This document shows, one piece after another, positions 1 to 7,956 of a DNA stretch of 39,848 bases. A program made the position numbers and the translations under genes. Location: the NCBI RefSeq assembly GCF_001189365.1, contig NZ_LFJJ01000026.1, forward strand, positions 1 to 39,848. The letters run 5' to 3'. Numbering within the stretch: the first letter of the stretch is position 1; each line of letters begins with the position of its first letter. Below the pieces are notes generated by a model, which was given only the letters and a program-made list of their open reading frames with translations, was not told where the DNA came from and ran no database searches. Origin of the DNA: Candidatus Burkholderia verschuerenii. Lineage in GTDB: Bacteria; Pseudomonadota; Gammaproteobacteria; Burkholderiales; Burkholderiaceae.

Positions 1-117
1 CGCTGCTGCATAGCGGCCGCGCGGCGTTCGGCGCTGCGGGCTACGCCCTTCGCGCCGCACGTCGCACAGAAGGATCAACTGAAACCACCGGCATCCGATT
101 TCTGCACAACTTGACGC
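1..117. other. Sequence unrelated to the HAF gene, possible IS end
   Basis: Up to about base 118 the HAF-like frame can be followed; beyond that the sequence no longer looks like the family. On the minus strand this stretch begins TG and carries two GTTGTGC copies (within bases 100-122), features seen at ends of IS21-type elements, followed by GC-rich sequence. No transposase is visible within the window, so an insertion sequence boundary is only a suggestion. Confidence 0.2.
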
Positions 118-933
118 ACACAACTTCATGATAGGGCGACCCGAACGCAAACGAGTAACCCAGCACGTTACCTCCTGATTGATAGGCTGACCCCAAGAAA
201 GCGTTTCAGTCGGATCGCCGGGGAACGGGTCTAGAATCGTGCTGTTCCCGTTACGCGTATCAAGGCGGAATCCTCGCGCCGCGTTGAATAAACCCGGTCC
301 TTCGATCCCCTCGATCGTTCCATTGTTATTGATGCATCTGCAATTGCCGACGAAGGAAAAGGAAGGATTGACGATGCTCGCGCCAAAGTTGATCGGCGTC
401 GCCTTGCCATTGCGATACAGCACATAGGTCGTATTCCCGGCAGCATCCGACGACGCGACCAACGCTGTGTCGTTGTCGTTGAGCGCGATGACGCTCGCCG
501 ATATCTCGCCGGGCTGCGGGGGCACGACATCCGTCCGACCGCCGCGGAATAAGGCGGCGCGAAAGAAGAAATTGACCGGATCCACGAGAATGCTGCCGCC
601 GATCGTGCCATTCGAATTAACCGGCCCGCCGAAACTGCCCGGAACGGTAGGCAGCACGTTTAACTGCCAGTCTTTGACGTAAGCGAGTTCGGTAAGACTG
701 CACGTCGCGTCGCATAACGTGCCGTAGACACGGCCGCTATTCTGAATGCCGCTCGGGAAAAACTGCGTGTATCCGCTCGGCAGCGGAATCTGGTCGAGCG
801 AGACGTAACGATAGCGAATGTCATCGGCATAGGCTCCGGCAACCCAGAAGCCAAAGACGATGGCCAACATCAATCGCAATATATAATTAGTAATACGTAG
901 TGTGCTATGCCGGGCTATGGATAGGCAGACCAT
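1..933 (-). pseudogene. HAF-repeat-like exported protein, frameshifted and cut by window edge
   Basis: No track-style complete frame exists because the gene runs off the window. The minus strand reads from ATG 933 (second of two tandem ATGs, five bases after GGAGG) as a signal peptide ending around FWVAGAYA, then a secreted domain with motifs such as RVYGTLCD, PINFG and FRLDTRNG typical of the HAF/DUF3466-like extracellular repeat proteins of Burkholderiales. After the GQPINQ motif (about base 174) the expected continuation GNVLGYSFAFGSPYHE is in another frame, which fits loss of one base. That second frame then meets a stop near base 50. The family function is unknown (surface or exported). 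The call is by motif style, so family assignment is moderate; the frameshift is well supported by the coherent continuation. Confidence 0.55.
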
Positions 934-1156
934 CATATCCTCCAGAATGCGTTCGCACTGCGAGCTACGACGGATCAATGCGCGAGAGGCACGGGCGGTT
1001 GAGCAGAAACTATTTGTGATTAACTACATACCGTGACTGAACAAGCCAACGCGCACGAAAGCAAATTCTTGGTTCGAAGATAGGCAACCACTTTAATAAA
1101 TGCAAGGTACCCTAATTTAATGATAGTGAAGGAAGGTGTTAAGAAACTCTGGCGCT

Positions 1157-2651
1157 TTAGCGCTTCTTCTCCGATCTCATCACCAACAAAAACGGCACGA
1201 CACATAAAGCCAGTATCATCAACAGCCGAAAATTATCCACATATCCGATCATGGAAGCCTGCCTGGTCACCTCGGCATTAAGCGAGGCAATCCCCGCCGC
1301 GCTCTCGATATTCCACGCGTTCCCGCCCTGTAAAACAGGATTAAAAACACTCACGTGCTCCACCAGCGAAGAATGCGCAATCTGCGTATTGCGCGTCAAT
1401 TCCGCCTGCACGAACGAGATCCCGATACTGCTGCCGATATTCCGGCTCAAGCTATAAATCGACGTGCCATCGCCACGCATTGCGGGATCGAGCGTCGAGA
1501 AGGTCGCGGTCGTCAGCGGCACCGATATCAGGCCGAGGCCGAGCCCTTGCAAAAAGCCCGTCCACATCACGACGCCTTCGCTCATCTCGAACGTATAGCC
1601 CGACATCTGCCATAACGAAAACGCCGATATCCCGAACCCCGCCGCAATCAGCACGCGCGATTGAAAGCGCTTGAGCAGTTGTCCCGCAAACATCATCGCG
1701 AGCATGGAGCCGGCGCCGCTCGGCGCGGTGGCGAGTCCCGCGGCGACGACCGAATAGCCCATCAGGTTCTGCAGAAACGGCGGCAGCAAGGCGCGCGTTG
1801 CATATAACACCGCGCCCATCACGAAGTAAAAGCAGTAGCCCGTCACGAAGGATTGAAGAACGACACGGTCTCGACCGTCAGCGTATGCGCCAGAAAAAAC
1901 GCGAACGCGATGATTGCCGTCAGCAGTTTGATCCATATCTCGATGGATCCGAACCAGTCCTGCACTTCGCCGCGATCGAGAAACAACTGCAATGACGCGA
2001 TCGCGATGCTCAAGGTGCCGAAGCCGAATACGTCGAGCCTGCGCGCGATCGGCTTCGTCTCGCGCATGAACGCATAGATGCCGGCGAACGCGATCGCGCC
2101 GATCGGCACGTTCACGTAGAAGACCCAGCGCCAGTCGTGGGCGTCGGTGAGCCATCCGCCGAGCGCGGGGCCGAGGATCGGGCCGACGGTCACGCCCATG
2201 CCCCATACGGCCATCGCCTGCGCATGTTTTTCGGGCGGATTGATGTCGAGCATCGTCGCCTGCGACAAAGGCACGAGCGCCGCGCCGAACAGGCCTTGCA
2301 GCAAGCGCGCGCCGACCATCTCGACGAGCGAGGTCGACAGCGCGCAGGCGATCGACGTGATCGTGAAGCCCGCCACCGACACCAGAAACACCTGCCTGCG
2401 CCCGAAGCGTCCCGCCAGCCATCCGGTCAGCGGCGTGCCGATCGCCGCCGCGACGATATACGACGTCAGTACCCACGTGATCTGGTCCTGCGTCGCGGAC
2501 AGGCTGCCCTCCATATGCGGCAGCGCGACGTTGGCGATGGTGCTGTCGAGCACCTGCATGATGTGATGGTCGCGAGCATCACCGACGCAGTCACGAACGC
2601 GCGGACGCGAGGCGGCGGATAAAGCGAAGCGGTGTCGTCGGTCGCGGACAT
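1157..2651 (-). pseudogene. EmrB/QacA-type MFS drug exporter, two frameshifting lesions
   Basis: This is a DHA2-family proton-driven multidrug exporter (about 14 membrane helices) that would act in the inner membrane. The start is ATG 2651, preceded by AGGAG. The first 29 residues (MSATDDTASLYPPP... to MLATI) end at a perfect 5-bp tandem duplication, TGATG twice at 2559-2568. Removing one copy restores the family sequence TIMQVLDSTIANVALPHM. The second frame covers motif WVLTSYIVA, motif A (GRFGRRQVF) and motif C region (GPILGPALGGWL) and stops at 1843. The C-terminal half resumes in another frame at SFVTGYCFYFVMG and runs to the TAA at 1157. About seven residues (family LFKDRN-like) are missing at the second junction. 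No EmrA or TolC partner and no regulator is adjacent. It is almost certainly non-functional. Confidence 0.88.
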
Positions 2652-2687
2652 GCCGTGCGCGGTCTCCTGTTCGGATAGCGTCCGTAC

Positions 2688-2701
2688 TCAGCGGACACTG
2701 A
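2688..2701. promoter_or_regulatory. Imperfect palindrome upstream of the dead exporter
   Basis: TCAGCG-GA-CACTGA is a near-perfect 14-bp inverted repeat about 37 bases upstream of the exporter start, in the position and size of a TetR-type operator. No TetR gene is in the window, so the role is inferred from position only. The rest of 2652-2857 shows no gene. Confidence 0.25.
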
Positions 2702-2857
2702 ATAAACCCGATTTTCGCGCCGGATGCCGCTGCGTGCAAAGCTTCGTTGAATCGCAACTAACTGTTTTTAATTCGCAAGGCCGCGTTCGCTTCGCCATCG
2801 ACCACGAGCCAACAACAAAGCGCAGCGAATCGATCTCGCCGCGCAAACTTCAAAACA

Positions 2858-4544
2858 TCACCGATACGCGCACGTAAAACTCGCCGCATCGTTCGCATTG
2901 CCGCCGACGAACTTCGGCCACGAAGGATAACGGCACAGCGGCCGCGTGCGTCCGAGCGTCACCGTGTTGAGGTCGCTCATCTGCAAGGTTTCGGGCGCGG
3001 TGCCGGATTTGACCCATCGGTCGAGCGCGGACAACGAGTCGATCGCCGGATGAAACGGTCCCGTGCCGTGTCGGACGCCGGGCATCAGATAGAAGCGGAC
3101 GAAGCGGTCCACCTTGCCGCGTCCGAAGCGATCGACGAGACCGTTGTAGTCGTCCGTGCTCGAATCCGTGCTGACGATTTCATCGGCGAGCCCGTGCGTC
3201 ATGATGATCTTGCCGCCCTTGGCCCGGAACGCGCTGATGTCCGTGTTGGTCGCATCGCTCAGGGCCGAGACGGTCTGCACGCGCGACTGATACGCGCCGG
3301 GGTGAGTCGGATCGAAGTTGAGCGAGTCGAAGGTCGGCACTCGCGTGACGAGGTACTTCACCCATTGATCGCCCGTCACCCACTGATTCGCGTCATGCTT
3401 GTTGGCCGGATTCGAAGGCGTCTTCGATTCGCCGAAGTCGCGCGTCGTGTACGGGCCCGCGAACACCGAGCCCGCGAGGATGTTGTAGCCCGCATAGCGT
3501 CGCACGCCGTTGGCGAGCGGATAGCGCAGCAGCAGCGGCGACGCGATGGTCACCACGGTCGCGAGTTGCGGATCGGAGAGACAGGTATCGCCCGCATCCG
3601 AGCCGCCCGGACAACGCACCGACGCGAGCACCTTGAGCGCATACAGCTTGCACGCATCGATGTTCGAGATGATGCCGTCGGCTACGCCGTCGAGCGTGTC
3701 GCATTCCTTCATTACGGCGTTCTGCAGGAGCTCGGTCTTGGCAACGTCGAGCCAGTCCGCGCCGTTGCGCAAGTAGAGCGCGCGCCCGAGCACGATGTTC
3801 GACAAACGCAGTCCCGTGTAGTTGAGCGCCGGCCGGTTCACGACAATGCCATCGTAATCCGCGGGCCAGCGCTGGATTTCGGTGAGGCCGTCGCGCCCGC
3901 CCGTCGAACTGCCGAAGAAGTAGCTTTTCGCGGGCATCTGCGCATAGCGCTTCTTGATCAGCAGCATCGCGACGTCATGCGTTTTCTTGAGGCTCAGGCC
4001 GCCGTAGTTGGCGAGCGCTTCGTCGTTGGCCGCGAACGATCCGTCCGTGATGCTCGAACTCTGATGGCCCGAATCGTCGCCGAAGGTGGCGTAGCCGGAT
4101 GCGAGCGGCGTCGGCGTGCCGGTAGGGCGCCATGTCGAGCGCGGCGACGCCGGTGATCAGCGTGCCGTCGAATCCGCCGCCGCCGTAGTGCAGCGACTTG
4201 TGGTTCCAGTTGGTCGGCAGATTCACCTGGAAGTTGATGACCGGCGCAGTCGGATTGACCGGCGCGATGGTGCCGTTCACCTGACAGTACTCGCCACTGG
4301 TTTCGACGAGCGTTGCGGTCGCGATCTTCGCGCCGTTGCTGGGCGCGCCGATCGATGTCGCCGGAATCGCCATGCCGGCGAGCGCCGCGCATTGCTGCGA
4401 TGCCGTTTGAGTCGGCGATTGCGATTGCGCCTGCGCATTCGCCACGGCGGCAGGCGAGCCGCCGCCGCATCCGGCGAGCGTGATCGAAACCGCCGCGCAT
4501 AGCGTGCCGAGGGCGAGCGTGCGCCCCAACGTTTTGCTGGTCAT
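2858..4544 (-). pseudogene. Tannase/feruloyl esterase family lipoprotein, frameshifted
   Basis: The family hydrolyses gallate or ferulate esters of plant polyphenols. Start is ATG 4544 after AGGAGACG. The N-terminus is a lipoprotein signal (ALGTLCAAVSITLAGC), so the product would be an exported lipoprotein. The first frame reads to ALDMAPY (about residue 140). The frame then shifts near 4120-4124, and the continuation GTPTPLASGYATFGDDSGH runs to the TGA at 2858. The nucleophile motif is FGSSTGGRDGL, the acid is in HGLADEIV and the histidine in GVRHGTGPF. In characterised members the motif is CS-D-HC with a disulfide between the cysteines; here both cysteines are replaced (SS-D-HG), indicating a distinct subfamily rather than random loss. 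It lies in a minus-strand operon with the hydrolase and MFS gene upstream. Confidence 0.88.
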
Positions 4545-4603
4545 CGTCGTCTCCTGAATCGACGCGGATCGAATTGCCCGCGTCTGGTGCAAAGGCTTGT
4601 GGC

Positions 4604-5584
4604 TTACTCGCTCGCGCCGCCCGCATCGGCGGCGACGGATCGCACGAGGCGCGCATCGTCGCCGAACAGCACGCGCACGCCCGCGTCCGATACGAACATC
4701 GCCTCGCCGCTGTGTCCCGCGCGCCGGGCACTTCATGGCAGCGATGCTTCAATCGCGGATGCCGCGCCAGCAGATAGGCGAAATACGCCCGCCCGCGCGC
4801 CAGCCGATGCGGACCCTGCGCATTCGCCGCGCACGTGCGATCCAGCGCCGGATGCAGCGGATCGCAATCGCGCTCGCCGAGCAGATAGGTCACGTCGCTG
4901 CGCGCGTAATGCGCTTCGAAATCGCGCGCGTCGGCATCAGTGCGTGCGTAGCGCGGCAGGCGGTTGAGGCCGTATTTCCAGTCGTCGACGTCATCGCATG
5001 GAAGCGCGGTCGGGTAAGGGCGCGACGCATCGAAATACACATACGACGACGGATTCGCGATCACATGACGCAGCGTCGCCTTGCCGCCCGACGATCGCAT
5101 AGCGATGCGCCACCTGCGCGCCGCCCGAATGTCCCGCGATCACGATTTCGCGCAGCGCGGGATAGCGCGCGTAATGCTCGATCAAACTGTCAAGGACATC
5201 GAACGAACTCAGTGCGCTAGGACCGCGCGCGTCGAGTCCGCCCATCCACGATGTCCATTCCCAATGCAGCATGTCGGCGGCCAATGGGTGATGCTCGACA
5301 TCGGCGGTCGCGAGAAATTGCGGCACCACGAGCAACGTCGATTCGCCCGACACCGATGACGCTTCCAGCGCGCGCTCGGCGGTGCGCAGATACGCATCGG
5401 CATCGCGCAGACGTCCGTGTAGCATGATGACGACGCGCTCGATCTTTGCTCGATCCGACGCGCCGCCGAAAAACACCGGCACGCAGCCCGTGCCGCGCGG
5501 CGTCGCGACGGAAAAGCGCGCAGCGCCGACCACGCGCACCGGCGCTTCGTTGCGCGGGCGCGCTTCGTTCACAGGCATCGTCAT
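4604..5584 (-). pseudogene. Alpha/beta hydrolase, two opposite CG-run frameshifts
   Basis: The ATG at 5584 overlaps the stop of the upstream MFS gene (ATGA), so the two are translationally coupled. The protein has an alpha/beta-hydrolase fold signature: a phosphate/oxyanion region VVIMLHGRL, the nucleophile elbow IAGHSGGAQ (Ser about residue 155) and a C-terminal histidine in EVPGAGHSGE. Frame 1 runs to VAHRYAI, where loss of one CG (5091-5096) shifts the frame. Frame 2 reads SGGKATLRHVIANPSSYVYFD to HEVPGA. There a gained CG in a CGCGCG run (4716-4724) shifts back to GHSGEAMFVSDAG and the TAA at 4604. A protein could be made only with a scrambled 125-residue middle. Substrate is unknown; the neighbours suggest a phenolic ester or related plant compound. 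Confidence 0.85.
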
Positions 5585-6927
5585 GAATGCGCGCCATCCT
5601 TCGGCCAGAGATTCGGCTCGCGGCACAGCCGCCGTCCCGATGCGCTCAGCCCGACCAGCAGCAGCGACACGACGCCCGCGAACATCAGATACCACGCGGG
5701 CACCATCCGCGATCCGGACACGCCGATCAGCGTCGATACGGTCAGCGGCGCGAGCCCGCCGAACAGCGTCACCGCGATGTTGTACGAGAGCGCGACGCCC
5801 ATCGAACGCGTCGCGGTGGGGAACAGTTGCGTCAGCATGCCGGGATGCGCGCCCGACATCAGGCTCAGCACGACGGTGGCGATCATCTGCGCGGCGAACA
5901 CGCGCTCGGGCGTGGGCGCGGCGAGCACCCACGAAAACAGCGGCCACGCCGCGCAGATCCACACGATGGTGATCGGAAAGAACAGCCGGTACGCGCCGAA
6001 GCGATCCGCAAGCTTGCCCGCCAGCGGATAGCCGACGATGCTGATCAACCCAGAAATCGCCGTGCCGAACAGTGCGTTCTTCAGCGGCAGATGCAACTGC
6101 CGTTCGACGAACAGCGGCATATACGAATGCCACAGATAATTCGTCGCCGTCATCACGCCCATCGCGCACAAGGCCGCATCGCCGCGCTCGCGTAAAAACG
6201 TGCGCAAGGATTGACGCGGCGCGTGCGCGAGTTGCTGACGCAACTGCACGAATTCCGGCGATTCCGAGACCTTGTGGCGAATATAAAACCCGACCGGGCC
6301 GACCAGCGCGCCGAGCAGAAACGGCACGCGCCAGCCCCACGACGCGAGTGCTTCGCCGGAGAGATTCGTCGTCAGCAGATAGCCGCAGGACGACGACAGC
6401 AGTAGCGCGACCGCTTGCGAGGTCATCTTAAAACTGCCGAAGAACATCTTGCGTCCCGGCGGCGCGTATTCGGTGAGCATCGCGGCGGCGGTCGCGAATT
6501 CGCCGCCGACCGACAAGTCTTGCAGCACGCGCGCGAACAGCACCAGCAAGGGCGCGGCGATGCCGATGCTCGCGTAACCGGGCGTGAGACCCATCAGCAG
6601 CGTGCTCGCCGCCATCAGCAGGATCAGCAGCGACAGCGTCTTGTGCCGTCCGTGCCGGTCCGCCCACGCGCCGATCGCGATGCCGCCCAGCGGCCGCACG
6701 ACGAAACCGATCGCGAAGGTCGCGAGTGTCAGCGTGATCGACAGAAAGTTGTTGCCGACCGGGAAGAACACATGCGCGATGGTTTTCGCGAAGTAGCCGT
6801 AGATCAGAAAGTCGAACCACTCGAGCCCGTTGCCGATGACCGACGCCAGCACGGCGCGCCGCACTTGCGAGTTCGACAGCGGCGGGGCGGCGGCGAGCGG
6901 CGCGCCCGTGTTCAGCACGGTTTGCAT
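5581..6927 (-). CDS. MFS transporter of the metabolite:H+ symporter (MHS) type
   Basis: An intact inner-membrane transporter of about 448 residues, 12 predicted helices. ATG 6927 is chosen because AGGAG lies four bases upstream and the reading fits family N-termini (VRRAVLASVIGNGLEWFDFLIYGYFA). It shows the loop 2-3 motif with GAWADRHGRHKT and the conserved LSVGGEFATAAAMLTE segment. MHS members import carboxylates and aromatic acids with protons. Its place between a divergent LysR gene and two esterase-type genes suggests an aromatic or hydroxycinnamic/gallic acid substrate (inference). It is the only structural gene of this operon that is undamaged. Its stop overlaps the next start. Confidence 0.9.
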   Translation of the reverse strand: MQTVLNTGAPLAAAPPLSNSQVRRAVLASVIGNGLEWFDFLIYGYFAKTIAHVFFPVGNNFLSITLTLATFAIGFVVRPLGGIAIGAWADRHGRHKTLSLLILLMAASTLLMGLTPGYASIGIAAPLLVLFARVLQDLSVGGEFATAAAMLTEYAPPGRKMFFGSFKMTSQAVALLLSSSCGYLLTTNLSGEALASWGWRVPFLLGALVGPVGFYIRHKVSESPEFVQLRQQLAHAPRQSLRTFLRERGDAALCAMGVMTATNYLWHSYMPLFVERQLHLPLKNALFGTAISGLISIVGYPLAGKLADRFGAYRLFFPITIVWICAAWPLFSWVLAAPTPERVFAAQMIATVVLSLMSGAHPGMLTQLFPTATRSMGVALSYNIAVTLFGGLAPLTVSTLIGVSGSRMVPAWYLMFAGVVSLLLVGLSASGRRLCREPNLWPKDGAHS

Positions 6928-7041
6928 ACGTCTCCTGTCATTTTTCATCGTGTGAACCCAGCTTAAGAAGCGTTCCGCCAAATGTAAAATACATATCGGA
7001 TGACCTTGCCATATGCATCGGATATACCAGGGACGAAGACG
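6928..7041. promoter_or_regulatory. Divergent control region, LysR1 / MFS-hydrolase-tannase operon
   Basis: The 114 bp between the two divergent starts contain related AT-rich repeats ATATCGGAT (about 6993) and ATCGGATAT (about 7017), separated by roughly two helical turns, with ATATC and GATAT forming outer inverted half sites. LysR regulators usually bind such spaces. The binding role is inferred from context. Confidence 0.4.
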
Positions 7042-7941
7042 ATGGAATTGCGCCATTTACGTTACTTCCTCGCCGTGGCGGAAGAGCGGCAATTCACGCG
7101 CGCGGCGGCGCGCCTGCATATGCAGCCGCCGCCGTTGTCGCAGCAGATTCAGGAACTGGAGCAGGAATTGGGCTTCGCGCTGTTTCTGCGTCAGCCGCGC
7201 GGCGTGGAACTGACCGCGCCCGGCGAGGCGTTCGCCGAGCACGCGCGCGCGGCCTTGCGCACGCTCGAGCAGGGCGTCACGCATGCGCGGCGCGTGTCGC
7301 AGGGGCAGGTCGGGCGCGTGCGGATCGCGCTGACGAGTTCGGCGGCGTTTCATCCACTCGCGACCACGGCGATCCGCGCGTTTCGCGAGACGCATCCGGG
7401 CATTTCGATCGAACTGAGCGAGATCAACGCGGCCGAGATCATCGAGATGATGTCGAACGGGCAGATCGACGTGGCGATTCTGCGCAAGCCGATCGAAACG
7501 CCCGCCGATCTGCGCTTCGAACTGCTGGCGCAGGAGCGCATGCGGCTGGTGTTGCCGCTCGGCCACGCGCTGATCGGCGCGCGCGCCGTGTCGCTGGATG
7601 CGCTGGCGGGCGAGCCGTTCATCTTCGTGCGGCGGCCGGGCGCGCCGGGCATGTACGCGGATTTCATCCGCGCGTGCGAGGCGCGGGGCTTCACGCCGCG
7701 CGTGGTCGACGAAGTGCCGCGCATGGTGACCGCGATCAATCTCGTCGCCGCGGGCGGCGGCGTGACGCTGGTGCCGGCGTCGATGCAGCGATATCGCCAG
7801 GAAAGCGTGCGTTATTGCCGCGTCGCGGGCGACGACGCGTTTCGCGCGCCGCTGCATCTGGTCACGCGGCCGGAAACGCAGAGTCCGGCGGCGGCGCGTT
7901 TCAGGGAGATGGTGCTGAAGTTCGGGCGTGAATCGGCGTAA
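7042..7941 (+). CDS. LysR-family regulator of the phenolic-ester module
   Basis: Intact protein of 299 residues. The start at ATG 7042 gives the standard LysR beginning MELRHLRYFLAVAEERQFTR; an earlier in-frame ATG at 7000 would add 14 atypical residues. The winged helix-turn-helix covers about residues 1-60 (TRAAARLHMQPPPLSQQIQELE), and the effector domain residues 90-295. It resembles the CatR/CbnR/BenM branch that senses aromatic acids. It is divergent from the MFS-hydrolase-tannase operon and is likely to activate it in response to an aromatic ligand (inference). It meets the patatin-like gene tail to tail. Confidence 0.9.
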   Translation: MELRHLRYFLAVAEERQFTRAAARLHMQPPPLSQQIQELEQELGFALFLRQPRGVELTAPGEAFAEHARAALRTLEQGVTHARRVSQGQVGRVRIALTSSAAFHPLATTAIRAFRETHPGISIELSEINAAEIIEMMSNGQIDVAILRKPIETPADLRFELLAQERMRLVLPLGHALIGARAVSLDALAGEPFIFVRRPGAPGMYADFIRACEARGFTPRVVDEVPRMVTAINLVAAGGGVTLVPASMQRYRQESVRYCRVAGDDAFRAPLHLVTRPETQSPAAARFREMVLKFGRESA

Positions 7942-7956
7942 GCGCAGCGTGCGACC

